This document shows, piece by piece, positions 8,078 through 15,746 of a DNA stretch of 35,183 nt (position 1 is its first letter; every line of letters begins with the position of its first letter). The notes under the pieces were generated by a model that saw nothing but the letters and a program-made list of their open reading frames with translations, did not search any database and was not told the DNA's origin. Both the position numbers and the translations under genes were made by a program. The DNA comes from Candidatus Gastranaerophilales bacterium. Lineage in GTDB: Bacteria > Cyanobacteriota > Vampirovibrionia > Gastranaerophilales > Gastranaerophilaceae. The DNA is taken from assembly GCA_944323325.1 (NCBI GenBank), contig CALUSF010000005.1:1-35183 (forward strand), read 5' to 3'.

Positions 8078-8227
8078 TTATAAGAGCAGATAATTGTGTT
8101 CCGTATTTTGGATAAATGTTTTCTTATATGTTTTGGGAATTTCAACACAAATGTATTCGGTTCTTTTTTTTAGTCCGCATAAACCGATTACGGAGTCGTG
8201 TTTGAAAAAGTTTTTGATGAATTGCAT
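8078..8227 (-). CDS. Small unknown protein, 49 aa
   Basis: The minus strand encodes MQFIKNFFKHDSVIGLCGLK, continuing with a basic, aromatic-rich stretch and ending NYLLL before TAA. The support is a very good ribosome site (AAAGGAAG, 5 nt before the ATG), sensible residue composition, and a position in an otherwise empty 330-bp gap. No family is recognised with certainty. One cysteine, many K and Y, no signal peptide or clear membrane segment. It could be a small basic nucleic-acid- or ribosome-associated protein, but nothing in the sequence shows that. Confidence 0.55.
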   Translation of the reverse strand: MQFIKNFFKHDSVIGLCGLKKRTEYICVEIPKTYKKTFIQNTEHNYLLL

Positions 8228-8248
8228 GTTTTCTTCCTTTCCGAGTTA

Positions 8249-8257
8249 TGGTATAAT
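8249..8257 (+). promoter_or_regulatory. Extended -10 promoter of the DUF1858 operon
   Basis: TGGTATAAT (TG-n-TATAAT) lies about 52 nt before the ATG at 8310. It sits in the divergent space opposite the 49-aa ORF. Confidence 0.5.
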
Positions 8258-8309
8258 GACAATATCTTTTTAAGAATCTATTTGTAAAAGTCAAAAGGAG
8301 TATATATTT

Positions 8310-8510
8310 ATGGCAAAAGTAACAAAAGATATGGGGATTTTAGACATAGTACAACAGCATCCGGAATCTATTGCTGTGTTCCAAAAGTACGGGATGGGCT
8401 GCATAGGATGCGCAGCTGCCAGATTTGAAAATCTTGAAGCTGGTGCAAAAGTTCACGGTTTTAATCCTGACGAAATGGTTGACGAAATTAATTCAATAAT
8501 AGGTGCTTAA
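8310..8510 (+). CDS. DUF1858 domain protein
   Basis: A 66-aa protein wholly covered by the DUF1858 domain: MGILDIVQQHPESIAVFQKYGMGCIGCAAARFENLEAGAKVHG. The Cys pair C31-x2-C34 sits in the conserved GMGCxGC motif. The family is common in anaerobes, alone or fused to other domains, and is thought to bind a metal or take part in redox or disulfide chemistry; its exact function is not settled. AAAAGGAG precedes the ATG. It is the first gene of a tight run, 2 nt ahead of the NfeD gene, and has an extended -10 promoter. Confidence 0.85.
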   Translation: MAKVTKDMGILDIVQQHPESIAVFQKYGMGCIGCAAARFENLEAGAKVHGFNPDEMVDEINSIIGA

Positions 8511-8512
8511 AT

Positions 8513-8941
8513 ATGGTCGCGTGGCAGCTTTTGTGTATTATCGGTGTTGCATTTGCAATATTGGAAATATTTACGCCGAGTTTGTTTTTTCTTAATTTTG
8601 CATTAGCAGCATTTATTACTGCTGTACTGTCTTTATATGTAGCAAACAAGTTTGCTTTGGCACTTGCTTTTTTTGTCATGTCATTTCTTTCCTTTTTATT
8701 TTTGCGTCCGCTTATTTTGAGAAGGCATTCAAAAGAGACGGAGACGGGTATTGCCGGAAAGTATATTAATAAAATTGCTAAAGCCGAAGAAGAGATATCG
8801 GAATTTAAGGGTGTAATTTCTATATATGGTGAAAGATGGGATGCTCGCAGTGCAGATAAGTCCGTAATACCTGCAGGATGTGATGTAAAAATTGTTAAAA
8901 ATGACAGTTTAATTATGTATGTTGTTAAATCAGAAAATTAG
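8513..8941 (+). CDS. NfeD-family membrane protein
   Basis: A 142-aa protein with two or three N-terminal membrane segments (about residues 3-25, 28-45 and 48-65) and a C-terminal OB-fold domain (about 75-142) of the NfeD type. Family marks are the opening LLCIIGVAFAILEIFTPS and the KGVISIYGERWDARSAD stretch. Short NfeD proteins occur beside stomatin-like proteins and are thought to work with them in membrane microdomains. That fits here: the SPFH gene starts 11 nt downstream. Confidence 0.88.
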   Translation: MVAWQLLCIIGVAFAILEIFTPSLFFLNFALAAFITAVLSLYVANKFALALAFFVMSFLSFLFLRPLILRRHSKETETGIAGKYINKIAKAEEEISEFKGVISIYGERWDARSADKSVIPAGCDVKIVKNDSLIMYVVKSEN

Positions 8942-8952
8942 GGAGGAGTTTT

Positions 8953-9927
8953 ATGTTTGTTTTGGCATTTATTTTAGTAGTATTTGCAGTAATTTTTGTA
9001 ATGAAAGGTGTTATTATCGTTCAACAAGCAGAAGTTGTCATTATAGAAAGGCTCGGTAAATTTGACAGAGTTTTACAATCCGGATTCAATTTTATAATTC
9101 CTATTATTGAAGCACCGCGAGCCATAGATTGGAAAGTTACTCAAAAAGGGTTTGACGGAACGACTTATTCTATTATTCAAAAGAGAACTAAAATTGATTT
9201 GAGAGAAGCAGTGTATGATTTCCCGAGACAAAATGTTATTACGAAAGATAACGCTTCTATAAGTATTAATGCGCTTTTGTACTTTCAGATTGTTGATCCG
9301 AAATCCGCTGTTTATGAAATTCAAAATCTGCCGGATGCAATTGAAAAACTTACACAGACAAACCTTAGAAACCTTGTAGGGCAATTGGATTTGGACGAAA
9401 GCTTAGTTTCCAGAGACAAAATTAATCAGGAACTAAGAGCGATATTAGATGATGCAACTAATAAATGGGGTGTAAAAGTTAACCGTGTAGAATTACAGGA
9501 TATTATACCTCCTGCCGATATTCAGTCAGCAATGGAAAAACAAATGAAAGCTGAAAGAGACAGACGTGCCGTTATTTTAGAGGCGGAAGGCTTGAAAAAA
9601 TCTGCGGTATTAAAAGCTGAAGGTGAAAAGGAAGCCGCAATTAATAAAGCAGAGGGTGAAAAACAGGCAAATATTTTAAGAGCGGAAGGTGTTGCTCAGG
9701 CAAGAATTCTTGAAGCTGACGGTGAAAAAGAAGCTATTCAGAGGATTATTTCCGCACTTGCCGATAAAGGCCAGCCTGATAAATACCTTATTGCAATGAA
9801 ATATCTTGAAACAATGAAAAGTATTACAAGCGGTAAAGATAATAAGGTTGTTTATATGCCTTATGAAGCAACAGGTATTTTGAGTTCGGTAGACGGTATC
9901 AAGCAGATGTTCGACGCTAACAAGTAA
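8953..9927 (+). CDS. Stomatin/prohibitin-like SPFH protein (slipin/QmcA type)
   Basis: A 324-aa protein: one N-terminal membrane segment (about 1-20), an SPFH/band-7 domain (about 22-195) with VQQAEVVIIERLGKFDRVLQSGFN, DNASISINALLYFQIVDP and WGVKVNRVELQDIIPP. A long helical region follows with repeated A-E-G-E-K motifs (about 200-255) and a short C-terminal tail. SPFH proteins form large oligomers on the membrane and organise microdomains or modulate membrane proteases. A GGAGG ribosome site precedes the ATG. Its pairing with an NfeD gene is a conserved arrangement. Confidence 0.93.
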   Translation: MFVLAFILVVFAVIFVMKGVIIVQQAEVVIIERLGKFDRVLQSGFNFIIPIIEAPRAIDWKVTQKGFDGTTYSIIQKRTKIDLREAVYDFPRQNVITKDNASISINALLYFQIVDPKSAVYEIQNLPDAIEKLTQTNLRNLVGQLDLDESLVSRDKINQELRAILDDATNKWGVKVNRVELQDIIPPADIQSAMEKQMKAERDRRAVILEAEGLKKSAVLKAEGEKEAAINKAEGEKQANILRAEGVAQARILEADGEKEAIQRIISALADKGQPDKYLIAMKYLETMKSITSGKDNKVVYMPYEATGILSSVDGIKQMFDANK

Positions 9928-9951
9928 TACTTGTGTTATTCGTACGATTTA

Positions 9952-9960
9952 TGGTATGAT
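9952..9960 (+). promoter_or_regulatory. Extended -10 promoter of the 117-aa exported protein gene
   Basis: TGGTATGAT (TG-n-TATGAT) lies about 40 nt before the ATG at 10002. No -35 match is seen. Confidence 0.4.
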
Positions 9961-10001
9961 TAACCAATAAGAATAGTAAGTTTGTGAAAGGAGCTTTTCC
10001 T

Positions 10002-10355
10002 ATGTCTAAGATAAAAGTATTATTTTTATTATTGGCAGTTGCGACTACTGCAGCGTTTGCTTACAACTTTGATAAGACATTGCCTTTGCCGGGTAAAACC
10101 ATTACTGATTCAAAACTGCAGTCAGAAGTTATGATGCCTATATATTATTATTCGCTGAGAGTTGCAGAACCCGGTTGTCAGGATTTTAAAATAGCTGACA
10201 CGGAAGTTTCAAAGGCTAAAGAAAATAATACCTGGAACGAAATTTGGACTGTAAAAGCCTGCAATGCAACTGCAAGAATTCCTCTTGTATTTACTCAAAA
10301 TGCGGAAGAAACAAATTATACCATTGATTATATGAATGTAAAAGTCGCTAAATAA
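10002..10355 (+). CDS. Small exported protein of unknown function
   Basis: A 117-aa product with a signal peptide (MSKIKVLFLLLAVATTAAFA, cleavage expected after residue 20). The mature ~97 residues are polar and beta-like, with two cysteines (PGCQDF, KACNAT) placed to form a disulfide after export. The start at 10002 is chosen because AAAGGAG sits just upstream; an in-frame GTG at 9984 precedes that site. I recognise no family with confidence. It stands between the SPFH gene and rubrerythrin, with its own promoter and a strong hairpin terminator. Confidence 0.72.
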   Translation: MSKIKVLFLLLAVATTAAFAYNFDKTLPLPGKTITDSKLQSEVMMPIYYYSLRVAEPGCQDFKIADTEVSKAKENNTWNEIWTVKACNATARIPLVFTQNAEETNYTIDYMNVKVAK

Positions 10356-10382
10356 ATTTTGGCGGTAATAAATAAATTTTAG

Positions 10383-10421
10383 CGGATGCACACTTGTTTT
10401 GAGGGTGTGCATCCGACTTTT
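10383..10421 (+). terminator. Hairpin terminator after the 117-aa exported protein gene
   Basis: A perfect 11-bp stem, CGGATGCACAC (10383-10393) with GTGTGCATCCG (10405-10415), has an 11-nt loop and is followed by actttt. Confidence 0.75.
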
Positions 10422-10454
10422 AAGGAGGCAGCAAATATTATGTTGTAATTCCAA

Positions 10455-10483
10455 TTGAAGGGCGGTAGTGAACATGCTATAAT
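10455..10483 (+). promoter_or_regulatory. Strong promoter of the rubrerythrin gene
   Basis: TTGAAG (10455-10460), a 17-bp spacer and TATAAT (10478-10483), with an upstream TG making it also an extended -10 (TGCTATAAT). It lies about 48 nt before the ATG at 10531. Confidence 0.7.
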
Positions 10484-10530
10484 ACGACTGTAAGAGAAGA
10501 AGAACTTGTAAAAAAAGAAAGGAATTAATT

Positions 10531-11079
10531 ATGGCAAAATACGTATGTACAATCTGCGGTTATACAGCAGAAGGTGAAGCGCCTGAAAAATGCCCGGTTT
10601 GCGGCGCAGGAAAAGAAGCTTTTACTTTGATGGCAGAAGGTGAAAAAAATTATGCCGATGAACACAGAATCGGTGTTGCAAAAGACGTTGATCCGGAAAT
10701 TCTTGAAGGTTTAAGAGCAAACTTTATGGGAGAATGCACGGAAGTCGGTATGTATATTGCAATGGCAAGACAAGCCGACAGAGAAGGGTATCCAGAAGTT
10801 GCGGAAGCTTTCAAGAGATACGCTTTTGAAGAAGCTGACCATGCTTCAAGATTTGCAGAACTCCTCGGAGAAGTTGTTACAAATTCTACAAAGAAAAACC
10901 TTGAACTCAGAGCGGAAGCAGAATTCGGTGCTTGCGACGGTAAAATGCAAATAGCAAAGAAAGCTAAAGCTTTAGGACTTGATGCAATTCATGATACAGT
11001 CCACGAAATGGCAAAAGATGAAGCTCGTCACGGACGCGGCTTTGACGGTTTGCTTGCAAGATATTTCGGGGGTAAATAA
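10531..11079 (+). CDS. Reverse rubrerythrin (N-terminal rubredoxin, C-terminal ferritin-like domain)
   Basis: A 182-aa non-haem iron protein that reduces peroxide (and oxygen) in anaerobes. The FeS4 rubredoxin knuckles come first: C6-x2-C9 and C21-x2-C24. The ferritin-like diiron domain follows (about 55-182), with its Glu and ExxH ligands in [20 protein letters not shown], and DEARHGRGF near the end. Classical rubrerythrin has the reverse order, so this is the revRbr type described in clostridia. It has a strong promoter, a good ribosome site (AAAGGAA), and a hairpin terminator, so it is probably well expressed and monocistronic. Confidence 0.95.
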   Translation: MAKYVCTICGYTAEGEAPEKCPVCGAGKEAFTLMAEGEKNYADEHRIGVAKDVDPEILEGLRANFMGECTEVGMYIAMARQADREGYPEVAEAFKRYAFEEADHASRFAELLGEVVTNSTKKNLELRAEAEFGACDGKMQIAKKAKALGLDAIHDTVHEMAKDEARHGRGFDGLLARYFGGK

Positions 11080-11102
11080 AATAAGTAAATGATATTAGAG
11101 AA

Positions 11103-11147
11103 GCGGTCGCGGCAGAAACCTGCCGCGACCGCCTGTATAATTATTTT
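11103..11147. terminator. Hairpin terminator between rubrerythrin and the convergent EamA operon
   Basis: A perfect 13-bp GC-rich stem, GCGGTCGCGGCAG (11103-11115) with CTGCCGCGACCGC (11120-11132), has an AAAC loop. On the plus strand it is followed by a loose T-rich stretch (ataattattttt). Placed between converging genes, it could serve both. Confidence 0.75.
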
Positions 11148-12034
11148 TCTTCTGCGCTGTACAAATTTGCAAGTAAAACAGCAACAATCATAAAACAGCA
11201 TCCGACAATTTCTTTGGGAAACATTGTTTCTCCGAGTATAAATGCACCTCCCAGTACCGCAAAAACGGATTCGGTACAAAGGATTAAAGACGCCAGAACC
11301 GGTAAGGTATATTTTTGACCGTAGATTTGCAAAGTATACGCAACTCCGCAGGCTAAGAAACCGGTAACTAATAAAGAAATTTTACAATCTATCATTGCTT
11401 CAATGGAAGGAGTTTCAAATAGAATTGTTAAGAATGCGGATAAAACTCCCATGACGAAAAACTGTACGCAGCATGCTTTTGCGGCATTAACTTTTGAAGA
11501 ATAGAAATTAACAACCAGAATATGTACGCCGTAAAAGAATGCTCCGGCTAGCAGCAATAAATCGTAAATGTTAAAGCCGCTTCCGGATTTGAAGCATAAC
11601 AGGTATAAACCTATAACGGACAGTATAACACTGATTATAATATTTCTTCCGAGTTTTTCTCCTTGCAAAACCGAAATCAACGGTACAAATACGATATAAA
11701 GTGCGGTAATAAATCCGGCTTTGCCTGCAGATACATACTGCATACAGTATTGCTGAATACTCATAGCGGTAAAAAGTGCAAGTCCGCAGCCGATTCCGGC
11801 TCTGGCTAAATTTATATGCTGATAACGTTTCATTCTTTTGGTTCTTTTATCCGGTTTGGAAAATTTTACCCAAAGTATAACGGGCAAAAGACTCAATGCG
11901 CCGAGAAAACTTCTGACCATATTAAACGTAAACGGGCCGATGTGTTCCATACCTTCCCTTTGAGCGACAAAAGAGAGACCCCAGATTGCCGCCGTCAGAA
12001 ATAATGCCAGATTTGCTTGTAATTTATTTTTCAT
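11141..12034 (-). CDS. DMT-superfamily (EamA) transporter
   Basis: A 297-aa integral membrane protein with ten predicted helices in two EamA repeats. The first repeat opens LALFLTAAIWGLSFVAQREGMEHIGPFTFN and the second begins near YDLLLLAGAFFYGVHI. The family exports amino acids, metabolites or drugs by proton coupling; the substrate cannot be assigned. AAGGAA precedes the ATG. It is the last gene of a tight minus-strand run (unknown protein, mazG, parvulin, this) with gaps of about 20 nt. Confidence 0.92.
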   Translation of the reverse strand: MKNKLQANLALFLTAAIWGLSFVAQREGMEHIGPFTFNMVRSFLGALSLLPVILWVKFSKPDKRTKRMKRYQHINLARAGIGCGLALFTAMSIQQYCMQYVSAGKAGFITALYIVFVPLISVLQGEKLGRNIIISVILSVIGLYLLCFKSGSGFNIYDLLLLAGAFFYGVHILVVNFYSSKVNAAKACCVQFFVMGVLSAFLTILFETPSIEAMIDCKISLLVTGFLACGVAYTLQIYGQKYTLPVLASLILCTESVFAVLGGAFILGETMFPKEIVGCCFMIVAVLLANLYSAEEK

Positions 12035-12055
12035 AATTCCTTAATTTTCCGAATT

Positions 12056-12400
12056 TTAATATTTTTTAGTTACCCATAATAAGTGATATCCAAACTGTGT
12101 TTTAACCGGTTCGGATACTTCACCGATGTTGCCGTCAAAAGCTGCCTGTTCAAAAGGTTTTACCATCTGCCCGCGTCCGAAACAGCCCAAATCTCCGCCC
12201 TCTTGCCCGGAAGGGCATTTTGAATATAATCGGGCATAGTACTTAAAGTCATCAAAATCTTTTATTTGGCTTTTTAATTTTACTGCATCCGCCTCGGTCG
12301 GCACAAGGATATGATTTGCACAAACCGTAGAAAATTCTTCCGCATAAGAAACGGAACAAATTGCCGTAAATAACAGTAATGTACCCAATAATTTTTTCAT
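12056..12400 (-). CDS. Exported single-domain parvulin peptidyl-prolyl isomerase
   Basis: A 114-aa protein: a signal peptide ([20 protein letters not shown], about 1-20) and one parvulin domain (about 24-114). Family motifs are [12 protein letters not shown], the [21 protein letters not shown] block and the closing [12 protein letters not shown]. It would catalyse cis-trans isomerisation of X-Pro bonds during folding of exported proteins. It lacks the SurA/PrsA chaperone arms, so it is a minimal exported version of the Par10 type. Extra cysteines are present (VCANH, KCPSG, LGCFG). GAGGAG is upstream. Third in the 13926-11141 operon. Confidence 0.9.
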   Translation of the reverse strand: MKKLLGTLLLFTAICSVSYAEEFSTVCANHILVPTEADAVKLKSQIKDFDDFKYYARLYSKCPSGQEGGDLGCFGRGQMVKPFEQAAFDGNIGEVSEPVKTQFGYHLLWVTKKY

Positions 12401-12419
12401 AATTTACTCCTCAAATTCT

Positions 12420-13211
12420 TTATTTTTGTTGTGTTAAATTTTCATCTTTAGTCAAAATTTTAGCCTGTTTCCATAAATCGTTAAATTCGTCGTATGTATA
12501 TTCTTCAAGGGGCTTGGTTTTAATTTCTTCCATTTTTCGGAATCGTTTGGTAAACTTTTTATTTGCTCTTAAAAGAGCCTGCTCGGCGTCTATTTTATAC
12601 CACCGTGCCAAATTAACGGTTGCAAAAAGAATATCGCCCATTTCGTCTTCCATTTTATCTTTATTGCCGGTTTCTGCGGCTTCGTCAAATTCACGGTATT
12701 CGGATTTTATGCACTCTTTTAAACTTTCAATACAGTCCCATTCAAATCCGACTTTAACAACTTTTTTACTGATTTTTTGAGCAGACATAAGTGCGGATTG
12801 AGATCTGGAAATTCCGTCCAGAACCGATTTTCTGTTTTTCTTTTCTTCCTTTTTTAGTTTATCCCAGTTTTCAATGATTTCCTTGGTTGAATGTACGGTT
12901 TGATTGCCGAACACGTGAGGGTGTCTGTGGATAAGTTTTTCATTTAATTCTTTAGCAACGTCTTCAATATCAAATTCGTTATTATCTTTTGCAATTTGTG
13001 AATGCAAAACAACCTGCAAAAGTACATCGCCTAATTCTTCTCTTAGATTCGGTATATCGCCGTCATCAATTGCATCAACGGCTTCATAAGCTTCTTCAAG
13101 CATATTGGGACGCAAAGATTTGTGAGTTTGTTCTCTGTCCCATTCACAGCCGTTTTCACTCCTTAATACCGCAATAATATCAATCAGTTTTTCCAAATTT
13201 GGATATTTCAT
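12420..13211 (-). CDS. mazG: Nucleoside triphosphate pyrophosphohydrolase MazG
   Basis: A 263-aa two-domain all-alpha NTP pyrophosphohydrolase that hydrolyses NTPs/dNTPs to monophosphates. The start MKYPNLEKLIDIIAVLRSENGCEWDREQTH aligns with typical MazG openings. Metal-binding EExxE/ExxD motifs are seen in the first domain (LEEAYEAVDAID, REELGDVLLQ) and the second (EDEMGDILFATVN). The ATG at 13211 is chosen over TTG codons at 13229/13226, which would overlap the -10 box. No Shine-Dalgarno is visible, and TATAAT ends 6 nt upstream, so an internal leaderless transcript is possible besides read-through from the upstream gene, which ends 20 nt before. Confidence 0.94.
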   Translation of the reverse strand: MKYPNLEKLIDIIAVLRSENGCEWDREQTHKSLRPNMLEEAYEAVDAIDDGDIPNLREELGDVLLQVVLHSQIAKDNNEFDIEDVAKELNEKLIHRHPHVFGNQTVHSTKEIIENWDKLKKEEKKNRKSVLDGISRSQSALMSAQKISKKVVKVGFEWDCIESLKECIKSEYREFDEAAETGNKDKMEDEMGDILFATVNLARWYKIDAEQALLRANKKFTKRFRKMEEIKTKPLEEYTYDEFNDLWKQAKILTKDENLTQQK

Positions 13212-13217
13212 AAACTG

Positions 13218-13223
13218 ATTATA
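13218..13223 (-). promoter_or_regulatory. -10 box of a possible leaderless mazG mRNA
   Basis: TATAAT on the minus strand is followed by CAGTTT and then the ATG of mazG (13211). No ribosome site intervenes. It lies just behind the stop codon of the upstream gene (13231-13233). No convincing -35 is seen. Confidence 0.4.
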
Positions 13224-13230
13224 CAACAAA

Positions 13231-13926
13231 TTAATTGTGCGGCGCTAACATTTTATATCCCAAGGTTAAAAGGCCGGCAATTCCTGCCGTTATACCGCCG
13301 TATTTGCCTGCTTTTGCCCATTTGGAAGTTGCATTGCTCTTTTTGATGATATTAAATAAACTGTCTTCCATACCGTCAGGTTTAACAAATTTCTTTTCCG
13401 TACTGTTCCAGCAAGCTTTGGCAAGTGTCGCAAATCTTTCGTACGCATTTTTTCTCGATGCGTTTAAATTTTCTTTTATTGAGTTTTTAACAATTTTTAA
13501 GTTTTCTTCATTAATTGTGCTCAAATATGATTCAATCGAAATACCCATTTCTTTAAGCTGTAGTGCCGCTTGGTTTTCTCGGAGGAGTTTTTTCAATTTA
13601 TCGGGTTTTCTTATCCAATCAATCTTTTTTAAAATGTTGTCTGTTTGTTCGGTAATTGCTTTCCCTTCTTCCGAGAATCCTTTTTTAACCTGAGCTTTGA
13701 AAGCTTTTCTTGCAAAAGTATCAGAAACCGTTCCGTCATTTGCAACGGGGTATCTGTTTCTGTAATATCCGACGCTGCCGCCGCCGATTGCTCCCAATGC
13801 TGCCATTCCTAATACGGAAGGCCATACAGATTGATTTTTATTCACATTTGTACCTGATGAAATATATCCCTGCGGATAATTCGGCATGTTACCGGCATAT
13901 GGTGCCATAGAAAACTGACTTGTCAT
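13231..13926 (-). CDS. Unknown protein with two short Gly-rich hydrophobic segments
   Basis: A 231-aa product beginning MTSQFSMAPYAG, chosen because GGAG lies 6-7 nt upstream of this ATG. The frame itself reads open to 13998, but that extension would run through the promoter. A Gly-rich hydrophobic segment (WPSVLGMAALGAIGGGSVGYY, about residues 33-55) and a second near the C-terminus (YGGITAGIAGLLTLGYKML) flank a long charged helical middle. This suggests a protein anchored or inserted at both ends. I recognise no family; the style matches lineage-specific proteins of Gastranaerophilales (inference). It heads the operon with mazG, parvulin and EamA, behind HLR1-like promoter C. Confidence 0.65.
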   Translation of the reverse strand: MTSQFSMAPYAGNMPNYPQGYISSGTNVNKNQSVWPSVLGMAALGAIGGGSVGYYRNRYPVANDGTVSDTFARKAFKAQVKKGFSEEGKAITEQTDNILKKIDWIRKPDKLKKLLRENQAALQLKEMGISIESYLSTINEENLKIVKNSIKENLNASRKNAYERFATLAKACWNSTEKKFVKPDGMEDSLFNIIKKSNATSKWAKAGKYGGITAGIAGLLTLGYKMLAPHN

Positions 13927-13954
13927 ACAACGCTCCATTATTACTACACTTATA

Positions 13955-14008
13955 TATATAAAGTTTTTACAGGTTAAAAACTTGCCTTTTTGTAACAATT
14001 GTTTACAA
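13955..14008 (-). promoter_or_regulatory. HLR1-like promoter C (operon of the unknown membrane protein and mazG)
   Basis: On the minus strand TTGTAA (14003-14008) and TTGTTA (13993-13998) are 10 bp apart and together form a near-palindrome. Then come GGCAA (13982-13986) and, after 20 nt, TTATATA (TATATA at 13955-13960). This is the same order and near-same spacing as promoters A, B and D. The site lies in the divergent space with thrB, about 40 bp from the thrB -35, so it might also affect thrB. Confidence 0.5.
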
Positions 14009-14043
14009 TCAGAGGCTGAGAAGATAACGGAAAATTCAAAAAT

Positions 14044-14073
14044 TTGAAATTTTAGTTACCTTTATTGTATAAT
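14044..14073 (+). promoter_or_regulatory. Sigma-70-type promoter of thrB
   Basis: TTGAAA (14044-14049), an 18-bp spacer and TATAAT (14068-14073) precede the AGGAGG ribosome site and the ATG at 14107. Confidence 0.65.
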
Positions 14074-14106
14074 CACCATATACTTTTTGAGGAGGAATAA
14101 TTCAGG

Positions 14107-15048
14107 ATGAAAGTAAGTGTAAAAGTGCCTGCAACATCGGCAAATCTTGGACCCGGTTTTGATTGTCTGGGGCTTGCACTTCCGATATATAATACTGTTA
14201 CCATTGAAGAAACAGTTCTTCCGGGTACAGGTATAGAAATAAATTTAATGTCAGAAGGCGAAGAAGTTATTGATGAGGCAGCCTTTGATAACATCCCCAG
14301 AGATGAAAATAATATTGTTTATAAAGCAGTGGAGATGTTATACAATTCTATAGGTCAGGAGCCGTCGGAATTAAAAATTAACATACAGTCGCAAATCCCT
14401 ATAACCAGAGGGTTGGGCAGCTCTGCGGCAGTAGTTGTGGGCGGACTTATAGCCGCAAACAAACTTCTCGGTTCGCCTGCCGATGAAACGGCGCTTTTGT
14501 CTATTGCAACTGAAGTTGAAGGGCATCCGGATAACGTTGCACCCGCAATTTTAGGGGGTTTTGTGCTTGCTTCTCAAGAAGATGACGGTTCTGTTATTTA
14601 CAGAAAGCTTGACTGGCCGCAAGAGTGGGATATAACCGTTTGTATTCCGGATTTTGAATTATCAACGAGTATTGCGCGCTCAGTTTTACCGGAGCAGGTG
14701 CCGCTTCAGGATGCAATATTTAACGCAAAACATCTGGCTATGCTTATTCAGGCTGTTAACACCAAAGATGAAAAGTTGATGCAGGCAGCATTAAAAGATA
14801 AGCTGCATCAGCCTTACAGAGAAAAACTTGTACCAGGCATGAAAGAAATAATGGACGCATTTAAGCACGAAGACGGTGTGTTGGGCTGTGTGCTTTCAGG
14901 TGCCGGACCTGCAATGCTGATTATCTCGCATAAATATGATTTAGATAAAATAAAATCAATTGTTAAAGAAATTTGGGAAGCTCAAAGTATTAAAGTTGAA
15001 ATAAAAACTCTGAAAATAGAGCAAAAAGGTGCTGAGATACTGGAATAA
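14107..15048 (+). CDS. thrB: Homoserine kinase
   Basis: A 313-aa GHMP kinase that phosphorylates L-homoserine with ATP in threonine biosynthesis. The N-terminal VKVPATSANLGPGFDCLGLAL is characteristic, the ATP-binding GHMP motif RGLGSSAAVV lies at about residues 99-108, and the C-terminal LSGAGPAML is the conserved third motif. Length is normal. The ribosome site AGGAGGA lies about 12 nt before the ATG, somewhat long but with no better start. It is transcribed alone from its own promoter. The thrA/thrC partners are not in the window. Confidence 0.96.
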   Translation: MKVSVKVPATSANLGPGFDCLGLALPIYNTVTIEETVLPGTGIEINLMSEGEEVIDEAAFDNIPRDENNIVYKAVEMLYNSIGQEPSELKINIQSQIPITRGLGSSAAVVVGGLIAANKLLGSPADETALLSIATEVEGHPDNVAPAILGGFVLASQEDDGSVIYRKLDWPQEWDITVCIPDFELSTSIARSVLPEQVPLQDAIFNAKHLAMLIQAVNTKDEKLMQAALKDKLHQPYREKLVPGMKEIMDAFKHEDGVLGCVLSGAGPAMLIISHKYDLDKIKSIVKEIWEAQSIKVEIKTLKIEQKGAEILE

Positions 15049-15076
15049 TTCCGTTAAACTTTTTCCGCATTCTCGA

Positions 15077-15141
15077 TTGTTAAGCAATTTGTAACAATTT
15101 TTTGATAAAAGTCAATTTTGAACTTTCATCTGTTTTATATG
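15077..15141 (+). promoter_or_regulatory. HLR1-like promoter B (15159 gene)
   Basis: TTGTTA (15077), TTGTAA (15089) and a weaker TTGATA (15102) are spaced 12-13 bp. Then come GTCAATTT (from 15111) and, 19 nt after GTCAA, TTATATG (TATATG at 15136-15141). This layout is shared with promoters A, C and D. Confidence 0.5.
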
Positions 15142-15158
15142 TTTGGAAGAAGTGTACT

Positions 15159-15746
15159 ATGAATATACAACCGATACAAAATGATATTTCCCTAAGGGGA
15201 AAAAATACACCTTGGAAAAAATTTAAGAACCGTATTGTCCAAAAGGGCATTGATATGTTTCCTGTAAAAACGGCGGACGGTTCGGAAAATGCTATGCGAA
15301 GACGCAGCAGAATAGATGATGAGATTTCCAAACCGGCGCAGAACAGAGGAATTTTAGGTGCAACCGCGCTTATTACCCAGCCGGTAATTGATGCGTGCAA
15401 CCATAAAGTTGATAAAGAAACGCGGCAGGTTTCAGTAAACAGAACTATTGCGAAAATTTTAGCCGGAACACTTGTCGGAATGTTTGTTGTCCGCGGGCCG
15501 GTTTACAAGGCTGTTGTAAAAATGACTGACATAAAAGGGGCAAGACGTATAGACAGGGCGCTTATTCCTAAAAAGTATATGAGTGAAATGGCGCAAAATG
15601 AAAAATTTCTCCGAAATTACAGAAGTGCATTATCAATGAGTATAGCACTTTTAGCAATGTGTATAACAAATTTCTTTTTGGACGCTCCGCTTACAACGTT
15701 TCTGACGAACAGATTTAATGAAAAGACCGGGGGTAAGCATGACTAA
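15159..15746 (+). CDS. Unknown membrane protein (lineage-type N-terminus)
   Basis: A 195-aa protein beginning MNIQPIQNDISLRGK. The open frame extends back to 15102, but that would include the TATA box; GGAAG lies upstream of the ATG at 15159. The first ~85 residues are basic and polar. Two hydrophobic segments follow: IAKILAGTLVGMFVVRG (about 104-122) and ALSMSIALLAMCITNFF (about 160-178). The opening I-x-P-I-x-N...GK resembles a short lead found on many Gastranaerophilales proteins (recollection, not searched). No family is recognised. The stop overlaps the start of the next gene by 8 nt, so the two are translationally coupled and may form a pair. Confidence 0.65.
   Translation: MNIQPIQNDISLRGKNTPWKKFKNRIVQKGIDMFPVKTADGSENAMRRRSRIDDEISKPAQNRGILGATALITQPVIDACNHKVDKETRQVSVNRTIAKILAGTLVGMFVVRGPVYKAVVKMTDIKGARRIDRALIPKKYMSEMAQNEKFLRNYRSALSMSIALLAMCITNFFLDAPLTTFLTNRFNEKTGGKHD

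Noticed and set aside
10350-10385. 16-bp direct repeat (AAATAAATTTTGGCGG and a one-mismatch copy 20 bp later) as an att or target-site duplication
   Set aside because: No mobile element or integrase lies between or near the copies; it is a short local duplication before a terminator.
10422-10448. Two-codon ORF (ATG TTG TAA) behind a good AAGGAGG as a leader peptide
   Set aside because: The rubrerythrin promoter lies downstream of it, so it is not part of that mRNA; most likely chance.
15102-15158. Upstream start for the 15159 membrane protein
   Set aside because: The extension overlaps the GTCAA and TATA parts of promoter B.
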